NCBI RefSeq assembly: GCF_004005495.1
Contig: NZ_RZYA01000031.1
Span: 1-64,000, forward strand
Length of the DNA: 64,000 nt
Direction: 5' to 3'
Source of the DNA: Streptomyces antnestii
GTDB lineage: Bacteria; Actinomycetota; Actinomycetes; Streptomycetales; Streptomycetaceae
Each line of letters begins with the position of its first letter. Positions within the stretch are counted from its first letter, which is position 1. The translations under genes and the position numbers were made by a program. Under the pieces are notes generated by a model. That model ran no database searches. It had not been told where the DNA came from and worked only from the letters and a program-made list of their open reading frames with translations. Below, piece after piece: positions 34,943 to 44,754 of this stretch.

Positions 34943-36268
34943 CTACAGGCCCGGGATCCGGCCGTTGCGGAAGAGGTCCACGAAGATCTGGTGGTCGGCA
35001 CGCGCGCGTGCGCCGTAGCTGTGGGCGAAGTCGACCAGGAGGCCCGCGAAGCCTTCCTCGTCCGCCGCGATCGCCGCGTCGATGGCCCGCTCCGTGGAGA
35101 ACGGCACCAGGGACTGGCCGGACAGGTCGTCGGCCGCCGCGTGCATCGTCGCCGTGGCCCGGCCGAGGTCGGCGACGACGGCGGCGATCTCCTCCAGGTC
35201 GTCGATGTCCGACCAGTCGAGGTCCACCGCGTACGGCGACACCTCGGCGACCAACTGCCCCGAGCCGTCCAGCTCGGTCCAGCCCAGCCACGGGTCCGCG
35301 TGCGCCTGGAGTGCCCGCTGCGAGATGACCGTGCGGTGACCCTCGTGCTCGAAGTAGTCCCGGATCGCCGCGTCCGTGATGTGCCGCGAGACGGCCGGGG
35401 TCTGCGCCTGCTTGAGATAGATCACGACATCGTTCTCGAGGGCGTCGCTGTGGCCCTCCAGAAGGATGTTGTACGAGGGCAGGCCCGCGGAGCCGATGCC
35501 GATGCCGCGCCGCCCCACCACGTCCTTCACGCGGTACGAGTCCGGGCGCGTCAGGGACGACTCCGGGAGCGTCTCCAGATAGCCGTCGAAGGCCGCCAGG
35601 ACCTTGTAGCGCGTCGCCGCGTCGAGCTCGATGGTGCCGCCGCCGGACGCGAACCGGCGCTCGAACTCACGAATCTCCGTCATCGAGTCGAGCAGCCCGA
35701 AGCGGGTCAGGGAGCGGGCGTCGCGCAGCGCGTCCAGGAGAGGGCCCTCGGCCGTGTCGAGCGTGAAGGGCGGTACCTCGTCGCTCTTGGCGCCCGTCGC
35801 AAGCGCGTGGATCCGCTCGCGGTACGCGCCCGCGTACGTGCGCACCAGCTCGGTGATCTGCTCGTCGCTCAGCGCCTTGGAGTAGCCGATCAGCGCCACG
35901 GAGGCGGCGAAGCGCTTGAGGTCCCAGGTGAAGGGGCCGACGTACGCCTCGTCGAAGTCGTTCACGTTGAAGATCAGGCGGCCCGTGGAGTCCATGTACG
36001 TGCCGAAGTTCTCCGCGTGCAGATCGCCGTGGATCCACACCCGGCCCGTGCGGTCGTCCAGGTACGGGCCGCCGTGCCGCTCCCGCTCCAGGTCCGCGTA
36101 GAACAGGCACGCCGTCCCGCGGTAGAACGCGAACGCGGACGACGCCATCTTGCGGAACTTCACCCGGAACGCCGCCGGGTCGGCGGCCAGTAGCTCACCG
36201 AACGCGGTGTCGAAAACGCTGAGGATCTGCTCGCCGCGCTGTTCAGCGGTGGGCTGCGGGACCGACAT
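34943..36268 (-). CDS. DUF2252 family protein (kinase-like fold)
   Basis: 441 residues. DUF2252 motifs are clear: VWIHGDLHAENFGT (about 77-90) and NDFDEAYVGPFTWDLKR, which resemble the catalytic HGD and metal-binding D of aminoglycoside phosphotransferase-like kinases; GIGSAGLPSYNILLEG is also conserved. The activity has not been established. It is transcribed divergently from dnaE. Confidence 0.9.
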   Translation of the reverse strand: MSVPQPTAEQRGEQILSVFDTAFGELLAADPAAFRVKFRKMASSAFAFYRGTACLFYADLERERHGGPYLDDRTGRVWIHGDLHAENFGTYMDSTGRLIFNVNDFDEAYVGPFTWDLKRFAASVALIGYSKALSDEQITELVRTYAGAYRERIHALATGAKSDEVPPFTLDTAEGPLLDALRDARSLTRFGLLDSMTEIREFERRFASGGGTIELDAATRYKVLAAFDGYLETLPESSLTRPDSYRVKDVVGRRGIGIGSAGLPSYNILLEGHSDALENDVVIYLKQAQTPAVSRHITDAAIRDYFEHEGHRTVISQRALQAHADPWLGWTELDGSGQLVAEVSPYAVDLDWSDIDDLEEIAAVVADLGRATATMHAAADDLSGQSLVPFSTERAIDAAIAADEEGFAGLLVDFAHSYGARARADHQIFVDLFRNGRIPGL

Positions 36269-36474
36269 CGCGGGGTGCCTCCTGGTGCGGGGTTGGTGCC
36301 GTTACGGCCGTGACATGGGAACAGGTGTGTGTTCCGCCCTGTCCAACGCACGACCGTACCCCCGAGTGCCCGACGGTTGTCAGTGGCCACCCGTAGACTT
36401 CCAAGCTGTCCCCCGAGACCGACCGCTGCCCGTCACCGGTCCGTTTCCGTCCGTTCTCGCTGGAGGCTGAAACC

Positions 36475-39400
36475 GTGTCAAAGCCGCCGTTCACGCACCT
36501 GCACGTCCACACCCAGTACTCGCTGCTGGACGGTGCCGCGCGGCTCAAGGACATGTTCAATGCCTGCAATGAAATGGGCATGACGCACATCGCCATGTCC
36601 GACCACGGCAACCTCCACGGGGCGTACGACTTCTTCCACTCGGCGAAGAAGGCCGGCGTCGTGCCGATCATCGGCATCGAGGCGTACGTCGCCCCCGAGT
36701 CCCGCCGCAACAAGCGCAAGGTCCAGTGGGGTCAGCCGCACCAGAAGCGGGACGACGTCTCCGGTTCCGGTGGTTACACCCACAAGACGATGTGGGCGGC
36801 GAACAGCACAGGTCTGTACAACCTGTTCAAGCTGTCCTCGGACGCGTACGCCGAGGGCTGGCTGCAGAAGTGGCCCCGCATGGACAAGGAGACGATCTCC
36901 CAGTGGTCGGAGGGGCTCATCGCCTCGACCGGCTGCCCGTCCGGCGAGCTCCAGACGCGTCTGCGCCTCGGCCAGTTCGACGAGGCCCTGAAGTCGGCCG
37001 CCGAGTACCAGGACATCTTCGGCAAGGACCGGTACTTCCTGGAGCTGATGGACCACGGCATCGAGATCGAGCGCCGGGTCCGCGACGGGCTCCTGGAGAT
37101 CGGCAAGAAGCTCGGCATCCCGCCCCTGGTGACGAACGACTCGCACTACACGTACGCCCACGAGGCGACCGCGCACGACGCCCTGCTGTGCATCCAGACC
37201 GGCAAGAACCTCTCGGACCCGGACCGCTTCCGCTTCGACGGCACCGGCTACTACCTGAAGACGACCGACGAGATGTACGCCATCGACTCGTCCGACGCCT
37301 GGCAGGAGGGCTGCGCCAACACGCTCCTGGTCGCCGAGCAGATCGACACCACGGGCATGTTCGAGAAGCGCGACCTCATGCCGAAGTTCGAGATCCCGGA
37401 CGGGTTCACCGAGGTCACCTGGTTCCAGGAGGAGGTCCGCCGCGGCATGGAGCGCCGCTACCCCGGCGGCGTCCCCGAGGACCGCCAGAAGCAGGCCGAG
37501 TACGAGATGGACATCATCATCCAGATGGGGTTCCCGGGGTACTTCCTCGTGGTCGCCGACTTCATCATGTGGGCGAAGAACAACGGCATCGCGGTGGGCC
37601 CCGGCCGAGGCTCCGCGGCCGGTTCGATCGTCGCGTACGCCATGGGCATCACCGACCTCGACCCGATCACGCACGGCCTGATCTTCGAGCGGTTCCTCAA
37701 CCCCGAGCGCGTCTCCATGCCCGATGTCGACATCGACTTCGACGAGCGCAGGCGCGTCGAGGTGATCCGGTACGTGACCGAGAAGTACGGCGCCGACAAG
37801 GTCGCCATGATCGGCACCTACGGCAAGATCAAGGCCAAGAACGCGATCAAGGACTCCGCGCGCGTCCTCGGCTACCCGTACGCGATGGGTGACCGCCTCA
37901 CCAAGGCGATGCCCGCCGACGTCCTCGGCAAGGGCATCGACCTCAGCGGCATCACCGACCCCTCGCACCCGCGCTACAGCGAGGCGGGCGAGATTCGCTC
38001 GATGTACGAGAACGAGCCGGACGTCAAGAAGGTCATCGACACCGCGAAGGGTGTGGAGGGCCTGGTCCGGCAGATGGGCGTGCACGCGGCGGGCGTCATC
38101 ATGTCCAGCGAGCCGATCGTGGACCACGCCCCGATCTGGGTGCGCCACTCGGACGGCGTGACGATCACGCAGTGGGACTACCCGCAGTGCGAGTCGCTCG
38201 GCCTGCTGAAGATGGACTTCCTGGGCCTGCGGAACCTGACCATCATGGACGACGCCGTCAAGATGGTGAAGGCCAACAAGGGCATCGACCTGGAGATGCT
38301 CTCGCTGCCCCTGGACGACCCCAAGACGTACGAGATGCTGTGCCGCGGTGACACGCTCGGCGTGTTCCAGTTCGACGGCGGGCCGATGCGCTCCCTGCTC
38401 CGCCAGATGCAGCCCGACAACTTCGAGGACATTTCCGCCGTCTCGGCCCTGTACCGGCCGGGCCCGATGGGAATGAACTCGCACACGAACTACGCGGAGC
38501 GCAAGAACGGGCGCCAGGAGATCACCCCGATCCACCCTGAGCTCGAAGAGCCCCTGAAGGAGACCCTGGGTCTCACCTACGGCCTCATCGTGTACCAGGA
38601 GCAGGTGCAGAAGGCCGCCCAGATCATCGCCGGCTACTCGCTCGGCGAAGCCGACATCCTGCGCCGCGTGATGGGCAAGAAGAAGCCCGAGGAGCTGGAG
38701 AAGAACTTCGTCCTCTTCCAGGCCGGCGCAAAGAAGAAGGGCTTCTCCGACGCGGCGATCCAGGCCCTGTGGGACGTCCTGGTGCCGTTCGCCGGATACG
38801 CGTTCAACAAGGCGCACTCGTCCGCGTACGGTCTCGTCACCTACTGGACCGCCTACCTCAAGGCGAACTACCCGGCCGAGTACATGGCCGCGCTGCTCAC
38901 GTCCGTGAAGGACGACAAGGACAAGTCCGCGGTCTATCTCAACGAGTGCCGGCGCATGGGCATCAGGGTGCTGCCCCCGAACGTGAACGAGTCCGAGCAG
39001 AACTTCGCCGCCCAGGGCGACGACGTGATCCTCTTCGGCCTCTCGGCGGTCCGTAACGTCGGGACGAACGTCGTCGAGTCGATCATCCGCTCGCGCAAGG
39101 CCAAGGGGAAGTACGCCTCGTTCCCCGACTACCTCGACAAGGTCGAGGCCGCCGCGTGCAACAAGCGCACCACGGAGTCGCTGATCAAGGCCGGCGCCTT
39201 CGACACGATGGGCCACACCCGCAAGGGCCTCACCGCGCAGTACGAGCCGATGATCGACAACGTGGTCGCGGTCAAGCGCAAGGAGGCCGAGGGCCAGTTC
39301 GACCTCTTCGGCGGCATGGGCGACGAGGGCGGCAGCGACGAGCCGGGCTTCGGGCTCGACGTCGAGTTCTCCACGGACGAGTGGGAGAAGACGTATCTCC

Positions 39401-40017
39401 TCGCCCAGGAGCGGGAGATGCTCGGTCTGTACGTCTCCGACCACCCGCTGTTCGGACTCGAACACGTGCTGTCCGACAAGGCCGACGCCGGCATCGGGCA
39501 GCTCACCGGCGGTGACTACTCGGACGGTTCGATCGTCACCATCGGTGGCATCATCTCCGGCCTCCAGCGCAAGATGACCAAGCAGGGCAACGCCTGGGCC
39601 ATCGCCACCGTCGAGGACCTGGCCGGCTCCATCGAGTGCATGTTCTTCCCAGCGACGTACCAGCTGGTGTCGACCCAACTCGTCGAGGACGCCGTCGTGT
39701 TCGTCAAGGGACGCCTCGACAAGCGCGAGGACGTGCCGCGCCTCGTCGCTATGGAACTCATGGTCCCTGATCTGTCGAACGCCGGGACCAACGCGCCGGT
39801 GATCATCACTATCCCGACGGTGAAGGTCACCCCGCCCATGGTCAGCCGGCTCGGTGAGATCCTCGGTCACCACAAGGGCAACAGCGAGGTGCGGATCAAG
39901 CTTCAGGGTGCCCGCAAGACGACCGTCCTGCGGCTCGACCGGCACCGGGTGCAGCCCGATCCCGCGCTCTTCGGGGATCTGAAGGTGCTGCTGGGGCCGT
40001 CTTGTCTGGCGGGTTGA
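36475..40017 (+). CDS. dnaE: DNA polymerase III alpha subunit
   Basis: 1180 residues, full length for the DnaE1 type. It is the replicative polymerase. An N-terminal PHP domain (HLHVHTQYSLLDG) may carry proofreading metal ligands; the polymerase active-site acidic residues lie in the PDVDIDFDERRR region; the C-terminal OB fold is recognised around SIVTIGGIISGLQRKMTKQG. The GTG at 36475 gives the normal N-terminus. A perfect hairpin terminator follows. Confidence 0.97.
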   Translation: MSKPPFTHLHVHTQYSLLDGAARLKDMFNACNEMGMTHIAMSDHGNLHGAYDFFHSAKKAGVVPIIGIEAYVAPESRRNKRKVQWGQPHQKRDDVSGSGGYTHKTMWAANSTGLYNLFKLSSDAYAEGWLQKWPRMDKETISQWSEGLIASTGCPSGELQTRLRLGQFDEALKSAAEYQDIFGKDRYFLELMDHGIEIERRVRDGLLEIGKKLGIPPLVTNDSHYTYAHEATAHDALLCIQTGKNLSDPDRFRFDGTGYYLKTTDEMYAIDSSDAWQEGCANTLLVAEQIDTTGMFEKRDLMPKFEIPDGFTEVTWFQEEVRRGMERRYPGGVPEDRQKQAEYEMDIIIQMGFPGYFLVVADFIMWAKNNGIAVGPGRGSAAGSIVAYAMGITDLDPITHGLIFERFLNPERVSMPDVDIDFDERRRVEVIRYVTEKYGADKVAMIGTYGKIKAKNAIKDSARVLGYPYAMGDRLTKAMPADVLGKGIDLSGITDPSHPRYSEAGEIRSMYENEPDVKKVIDTAKGVEGLVRQMGVHAAGVIMSSEPIVDHAPIWVRHSDGVTITQWDYPQCESLGLLKMDFLGLRNLTIMDDAVKMVKANKGIDLEMLSLPLDDPKTYEMLCRGDTLGVFQFDGGPMRSLLRQMQPDNFEDISAVSALYRPGPMGMNSHTNYAERKNGRQEITPIHPELEEPLKETLGLTYGLIVYQEQVQKAAQIIAGYSLGEADILRRVMGKKKPEELEKNFVLFQAGAKKKGFSDAAIQALWDVLVPFAGYAFNKAHSSAYGLVTYWTAYLKANYPAEYMAALLTSVKDDKDKSAVYLNECRRMGIRVLPPNVNESEQNFAAQGDDVILFGLSAVRNVGTNVVESIIRSRKAKGKYASFPDYLDKVEAAACNKRTTESLIKAGAFDTMGHTRKGLTAQYEPMIDNVVAVKRKEAEGQFDLFGGMGDEGGSDEPGFGLDVEFSTDEWEKTYLLAQEREMLGLYVSDHPLFGLEHVLSDKADAGIGQLTGGDYSDGSIVTIGGIISGLQRKMTKQGNAWAIATVEDLAGSIECMFFPATYQLVSTQLVEDAVVFVKGRLDKREDVPRLVAMELMVPDLSNAGTNAPVIITIPTVKVTPPMVSRLGEILGHHKGNSEVRIKLQGARKTTVLRLDRHRVQPDPALFGDLKVLLGPSCLAG

Positions 40018-40048
40018 GTGGGTTGGCGCGCGGTGTGACGGCATGAGT

Positions 40049-40082
40049 GAAGGGGCGCTCCCGGTTCCGGGAGCGCCCCTTC
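40049..40082. terminator. Bidirectional terminator between dnaE and the 59-residue gene
   Basis: Perfect 16-bp stem GAAGGGGCGCTCCCGG (40049-40064) / CCGGGAGCGCCCCTTC (40067-40082) with a TT apex. The two flanking genes converge on it. No long T-run on either side. Confidence 0.85.
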
Positions 40083-40120
40083 ATGCTGTGCCCAAAGGGC
40101 CACTCGCCTTGTGGAAGGCG

Positions 40121-40300
40121 TCAGTTGTGGCCGAAGCGACGCTGGTGCTTACGGGCAACATCCGCCGGGCTGCCTTGAGCCTGCGCCTGCATCGCCGACT
40201 GCGCTTCCATCGCGGCCGACTTGGCCTGCTCGGTGGCTCGCTCGGACGTGGAGGCGCTGCTGCGCTGGTCGCCCTGCTTGCGGTTCTTGTTCTTGGCCAT
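40121..40300 (-). CDS. Small Lys/Gln/Ala-rich hypothetical protein (59 residues)
   Basis: A minus-strand reading frame starts at ATG 40300 directly after a perfect aggagg ribosome site (about 10 bp gap) and ends at TGA 40121. The product begins MAKNKNRKQGDQRSSAST and ends in VARKHQRRFGHN; it is highly charged and probably disordered, without hydrophobic segments. Codon positions show the expected GC bias. It resembles small conserved actinomycete proteins of unknown function, but I cannot name a family. It is divergent from the NYN gene. Confidence 0.8.
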   Translation of the reverse strand: MAKNKNRKQGDQRSSASTSERATEQAKSAAMEAQSAMQAQAQGSPADVARKHQRRFGHN

Positions 40301-40565
40301 GGTGATCTGCCTCCTGAGGGGGATCTAGGGGCCAGGGCCGGATTCAGATTCACATATGCTGACGAAGAGCGCATGTCAGAGAATTACCGTGCGTGATAAG
40401 GGCTGTCGGAGTGTTGTGCCGCCGATCCGCCACGCCGAAGATCGAGTTCGGGCCGTTAACCCCCGCGTGGTCGGGCAGACTCGAAGGAAACCCGAAGCGA
40501 ACCCGCGACCGTCGACACCGTGGGGCCTCCGGACGCCGGTATTTCAGCGAAAGAGGGTGGATCGC

Positions 40566-41888
40566 GTGGACCGTTGCATCGTCCTGGTGGATGCCGGGTA
40601 CCTGCTGGGGGCCGCCGCGAGTCTCCTCGCGGGGGAGCCGTCCCGGTCCCGGATCACCGTCGATCATGTCGCACTCATCCAAGGGCTCCGTGAGCGCGCC
40701 GAATCCGATACCGAGCGGCCGCTTCTGCGTATCTACTGGTTCGACGGAGCGCCGGACCGGGTGCCTCAGCCTGAGCATCGGCGGTTGCGTGTGATGCCGC
40801 GCGTGACCGTGCGGCTCGGTGCCCTGACCCGTAGTGACGGGCGGTGGGCACAGAAAGGTGTCGACGCGGCCATGCACGCCGAGTTGACCGAGCTCGCCCG
40901 TAACCGTGCGTGCTCCGACATCGTGCTGGTGACCGGGGACGGTGATCTGCTGCCCGGCATGATGGCCGCGAAGGAGCACGGGGTCGCCGTGCATCTGTGG
41001 GCCGTGCAGGCCGCCGACGGTGACTACAACCAGTCCGAGGACCTTGTCGCCGAGGCGGACGAGCGGCGCGTGCTCGACCGGACCTGGATCACCAAGGCCG
41101 TACGGGCCAAGGACCTCGGCGGGATCTGTGCGCCGCAGCCCGCTCCGCGGCCCGAGATCGCGGCCATTCTGTCCGCGCCGTTGCCCGAGTCCGCGCTTGC
41201 CTCCGCGGCGGGGCGTGCCGCGGATCTGTCTGGTGGGCAGGGGGCCGGGGTTGGGGCCGGTGCGGGGGCTGGTGCCGGGGGTTCCGGTGCGGGGGTGCGG
41301 GGTGGCGTTGATCATGAGGGGGCCGGGCGTGACGGTGGTGGGGGCGAGGACGAGCGGGGTGCGGGGAAGGGTGTTCCCACTCCCAAGGATCTTGCCGCGC
41401 TGAAGGGGCCGGGGGGCGCGCCCGGGCTTGGTGGGCATCCTTCCGTTCAGCCCGGGCAGCATCCCGCCAACGCGACGCTGCGGTGGTCGTCCGACAAGGG
41501 GTGGGTCGAGCGGCCCGGCGTCGCGGGGGAGTCGGCGGAGGCGGCGTCCTTGCCGACGCTGGCGCAGCTGACCACCGCCGAGCAGCGGTGGGCCGACCGC
41601 GAGGAGGACATCACCACCGTCGGTGGTGACCCCTTCGAGGTGGGGCAGGTGTTCGCCCGGCGGTGGATGGAGCGGCTGGGGGACCAGGTGCAGTTGCAGA
41701 AGCTGTCCACCATGTATCCGCGCGTGCCGCATCGCATCGACGGGGAGCTGCTGCGGTATGCCGCCCGGTTCGGGCTGCTCGCCCACAAGGACGATCAGAT
41801 CGACGAGCACGATCGGTATGCGATCCGGGCCGGGTTCTGGCGTGAGGTCGATGTGCGGGTTTCCGCGGAGCGGGTTTCCGCGGAGTAG
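40566..41888 (+). CDS. NYN (PIN-like) domain protein, probable RNA nuclease
   Basis: 440 residues from the GTG at 40566 (agagggtgg upstream). The N-terminal NYN/DUF88 fold runs from CIVLVDAGYLLGAAA to about 200, with the acidic residues expected for metal-dependent RNase activity: D in LVDAG, KGVDAAMHAEL and VTGDGDLLPGM. A Gly/Ala-rich linker (about 220-300) follows, then a C-terminal helical domain (about 345-440) that I do not recognise with certainty. The RNA target is unknown. The codon bias is weaker than in the flanking core genes. Confidence 0.88.
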   Translation: MDRCIVLVDAGYLLGAAASLLAGEPSRSRITVDHVALIQGLRERAESDTERPLLRIYWFDGAPDRVPQPEHRRLRVMPRVTVRLGALTRSDGRWAQKGVDAAMHAELTELARNRACSDIVLVTGDGDLLPGMMAAKEHGVAVHLWAVQAADGDYNQSEDLVAEADERRVLDRTWITKAVRAKDLGGICAPQPAPRPEIAAILSAPLPESALASAAGRAADLSGGQGAGVGAGAGAGAGGSGAGVRGGVDHEGAGRDGGGGEDERGAGKGVPTPKDLAALKGPGGAPGLGGHPSVQPGQHPANATLRWSSDKGWVERPGVAGESAEAASLPTLAQLTTAEQRWADREEDITTVGGDPFEVGQVFARRWMERLGDQVQLQKLSTMYPRVPHRIDGELLRYAARFGLLAHKDDQIDEHDRYAIRAGFWREVDVRVSAERVSAE

Positions 41889-42229
41889 GGCGGCCGCCGT
41901 TTTTCGGGTGGGTTCGCTGCGGTGCGGTCGTTGTCGTAGGTGCGGGGCCGTGCCGGTATGTCCGTCCTCGCCAGCACTGTCGTGTCGTCGCCTGGGTGTG
42001 GGCGTCACTGGTGGGTACCGGCTCCGGGCGGACAAACCGGCACGGCCCCTCCTGTTCGTTGGCGGCCCCTCCGGCTGCGGCTTCGGCTTCGGGTGTGGGT
42101 GTGGGTGTGGCTGCCGGTGCGTCGGGGGCGGGCCGGTTCTGGTTTCGTGGTTGTTGGTCGTCCGGGTTTCGGTGGGTTGTTCCTACCCGGGGGGCGGGTG
42201 GCAGGTCGGACCCCGTACTCTCGTCCTTC
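41889..42229. other. 341-bp gap before the ABC exporter genes
   Basis: No credible gene. The sequence is G/T-rich, with a run of ggtgtg units near 42092-42112 and a stretch (about 41905-41960: gggtgggttcgctgcggtgc) of a form that recurs in Streptomyces intergenic DNA, from memory. TACTCT at 42216-42221, about 8 bp before the GTG of the next gene, could be a -10 box for a leaderless message. Confidence 0.5.
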
Positions 42230-43240
42230 GTGAGTACGCGCACGGCACAGACGGCCCCCGGTGATGTGGTGTGTGTCGTGCGGGACCTCGTGCGGACGTA
42301 TCCCGCCACCCGTGGGCGTCGTGGAGCGCCCGGCAGCGCTGAGATCCGAGCCACCGACGGGGTGTCCCTCGATATTTGGCGCGGGGAGATTTTTGGGCTC
42401 CTCGGGCCCAACGGTGCCGGCAAGTCCACGCTCGTGCGGCAGCTCACCGGGTTGATGCGGCCCGACAGCGGGTCTGTGGAGATTCTGGGGCACGACATCG
42501 TGCGGTACCCGGAGCGGGCCTCTCGGATTCTGGCGTATCTGGGGCAGGAGTCGACCGCTCTCGATGAGTTGACTGTTTCGCTTGCCGTGGAGACCACCGC
42601 GCGGTTGCGCGGGCTCGGTCTGCGGAGCGCTCGGGGTGAGCGGGACGCTGTGGTGGAGGAGCTGGGGCTCGGGGCCATTGCGTCGCGGCCTTTGAAGAAG
42701 CTTTCCGGGGGGCAGCGGCGGCTTGCCTGTTTTGCGGCGGCGCTGGCCGGGGAGCGGCCGCTTCTTGTGCTGGACGAGCCCACTACGGGGATGGATCCCG
42801 TCGCCCGGCGGGCCGTGTGGGGTGCCGTCGACCGGCGGCGGGCCGAGCGGGGGGCGACTGTCGTGCTGGTCACCCATAACGTCATCGAGGCCGAGACCGT
42901 GCTGGATCGGGTGGCTGTTCTTGATCGTGGGCGCGTGATTGCTTGTGACACGCCTGCCGGGCTCAAAGAGAAGGTCGCCGGCGAGGTGCGGGTCGAGCTC
43001 GTGTGGCGGGAGCGGGCGCCTGTGGAGGTGGCGGCTGTCGCCGCGCTGCGTGCCGGTGCGGTCGAGTCGGGGCGGCGGTGGTCGCTGCGCCTCCGGCCTG
43101 ATGAGGCCCGTGCCGCCGTTGCCGCGGTGACCGGCGGGCCCGCGTTCGCCGCTCTGGACGATTTCTCGCTCACCACGCCGAGCCTGGAAGATGTGTATCT
43201 GGCTCTCGGCGGCAGCGCCAAGGGGCTGGTGAAGTCGTGA
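42230..43240 (+). CDS. ABC transporter ATP-binding protein
   Basis: 336 residues from the GTG at 42230. Walker A GPNGAGKST, signature LSGGQRRL and Walker B LLVLDEPTTGMDP are intact, and the C-terminal about 80 residues are of the type found in drug and antibiotic exporters (DrrA-like). It powers export by the permease encoded 22 bp downstream. The substrate is unknown. It lies in the block 40.5-44.1 kb with more T- and G-ending codons than the rest of the window. Confidence 0.92.
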   Translation: MSTRTAQTAPGDVVCVVRDLVRTYPATRGRRGAPGSAEIRATDGVSLDIWRGEIFGLLGPNGAGKSTLVRQLTGLMRPDSGSVEILGHDIVRYPERASRILAYLGQESTALDELTVSLAVETTARLRGLGLRSARGERDAVVEELGLGAIASRPLKKLSGGQRRLACFAAALAGERPLLVLDEPTTGMDPVARRAVWGAVDRRRAERGATVVLVTHNVIEAETVLDRVAVLDRGRVIACDTPAGLKEKVAGEVRVELVWRERAPVEVAAVAALRAGAVESGRRWSLRLRPDEARAAVAAVTGGPAFAALDDFSLTTPSLEDVYLALGGSAKGLVKS

Positions 43241-43262
43241 ACGTAGACAGGAGTCAGGCACC

Positions 43263-44087
43263 GTGAGTGTCGTACCCGCTGAAGTCCTGCAGGGCGGTGC
43301 CCGGGCGGGCCGGGGCGGGCTGACCGTCGAGGGCGGCGAGCTGGCCCCTCGGGCGCGGCTGCTGCCGTCCCTCGCGGCCGTGTACCGCGCGCAGCTCTCG
43401 CGGGCGCGCGTGGCCCGGATCCCGTTGCTCTTCGTCGCCACCTTCCAGTCCGTCGGGATCATGATCCTGATGCGGGGCGTGGTGGACGGGGGGCGCGAGG
43501 CTCAGGCTGTGGTCGCCGGGTCGAGTGTGTTGGTTGTCGCGTTTGTAGCTCTTAATCTGCTTGCTCAGTATTTCGGGCAGTTGCGGGCCTCTGGTGGGCT
43601 CGATCATTACGCGACCCTGCCTGTGCCGCCCGCTGCGGTGGTGCTGGGGGCCGCCGGTGCGTACGCCTCGTTCACCGTGCCGGGGACCGTGGTGACGGCT
43701 GTTGTCGGGTGTGTGATGTTCCAGCTGCCGGTTGCGCATCTGTGGGTGCTTGCCGCTGTCATTCCGCTTGCCGGGGCTGCGCTCTCCGGGCTCGGTGCCG
43801 CGCTCGGGTTGCTTGCGCCGCGGCCTGAACTGGCCACCTTGTTGGGGCAGTTGGGTATGTCCGCGGCGCTCTTGTTGGGGGTTCTGCCCGCCGATCGGAT
43901 GCCGGGGGTCATTCAGTACGCGCGCGATCTGCTGCCGTCCACTTATGGAGTGGAGGCTTTTGCGCGGACGTTCGGCGCGCGTCCGGACTGGGGGGGCGTG
44001 CTCCTCGATCTGGGTGTCTGCGGCGTCGTCGGTGTCGCCTCGCTGGCGCTGGCGACCTGGGCTTATCGCCGGGCGGCCGTCCGGTGA
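43263..44087 (+). CDS. ABC transporter permease (ABC-2 type)
   Basis: 274 residues with about six hydrophobic segments from residue 55 to the end, arranged like ABC-2 exporters (DrrB-like). The N-terminal about 50 residues are cytoplasmic. It forms the membrane part of the exporter with the preceding ATPase. GTG start at 43263. Confidence 0.88.
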   Translation: MSVVPAEVLQGGARAGRGGLTVEGGELAPRARLLPSLAAVYRAQLSRARVARIPLLFVATFQSVGIMILMRGVVDGGREAQAVVAGSSVLVVAFVALNLLAQYFGQLRASGGLDHYATLPVPPAAVVLGAAGAYASFTVPGTVVTAVVGCVMFQLPVAHLWVLAAVIPLAGAALSGLGAALGLLAPRPELATLLGQLGMSAALLLGVLPADRMPGVIQYARDLLPSTYGVEAFARTFGARPDWGGVLLDLGVCGVVGVASLALATWAYRRAAVR

Positions 44088-44121
44088 CGCGCGTGTCACC
44101 GTGGCCTGGCACGATGGCAGT

Positions 44122-44748
44122 GTGACCGCACCGCTGACGCCACGACCCCAGCCCTCGAACGATGCTTGGCAGGCTCCGGACCCGTCCGGGTCCTTGCCCC
44201 CTCACACGCAGGAGGACGGCCCAGGGATGAGGACCGAACTGCGGGAAGCCGCCGTCGTCACGGTGGGAGTGGCCCTGTGCGGGCTGCTCCTGGGCGCGCT
44301 GTGGCTGTGGCTCGCGCCGCACGTGCCGCTCATCGCCGACGCCCAGGCCGTCTATCTCAAGGACACTGAGGGTGAGCAGGCCGTCGGCGTCGACGGGACG
44401 TTCACGCTGCTCGGCCTCGCGTTCGGTGCCGTCAGCGCGGTTGTGGTGTTTCTGTGGCGCAGGCGAGGTGGAGTGCCGCTCGTCGTCGCCCTGGCCGTCG
44501 GCGGACTGCTCGGCGGGCTCCTCGCCTGGCGGTTCGGGGTCTGGCTCGGCCCCACGCAGGACGTGGCCGCCCACGCCAAGGCGGTCGGCAAGGGCGTCAC
44601 GTTCGACGCGCCGCTCGAACTCAAGGCGAAGGGCGCGCTCCTCGCCTGGCCGCTGGCCGCGCTGATCGTCCACCTCGGACTGACCGGCCTTTTCGGGCCC
44701 CGCGACCCCGACCCGTACTTCGACAGCCCCTACCCGCCGGCTCCCTGA
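44122..44748 (+). CDS. DUF2567 family membrane protein
   Basis: 208 residues from the GTG at 44122. A Pro-rich cytoplasmic head of about 35 residues precedes four hydrophobic segments (about 40-62, 92-110, 118-135, 175-195). The extracytoplasmic loop GEQAVGVDGTF and the segment LGLAFGAVSAVVVF suggest the actinobacterial DUF2567 family. The function is unknown. It follows the ABC permease after 34 bp. Confidence 0.78.
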   Translation: MTAPLTPRPQPSNDAWQAPDPSGSLPPHTQEDGPGMRTELREAAVVTVGVALCGLLLGALWLWLAPHVPLIADAQAVYLKDTEGEQAVGVDGTFTLLGLAFGAVSAVVVFLWRRRGGVPLVVALAVGGLLGGLLAWRFGVWLGPTQDVAAHAKAVGKGVTFDAPLELKAKGALLAWPLAALIVHLGLTGLFGPRDPDPYFDSPYPPAP

Positions 44749-44754
44749 GTCCTT

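Noticed and set aside
36478..40044. Open frame of about 1190 codons antisense to dnaE
   Set aside because: Shadow of dnaE caused by the absence of A/T in the third codon position; no recognisable domain.
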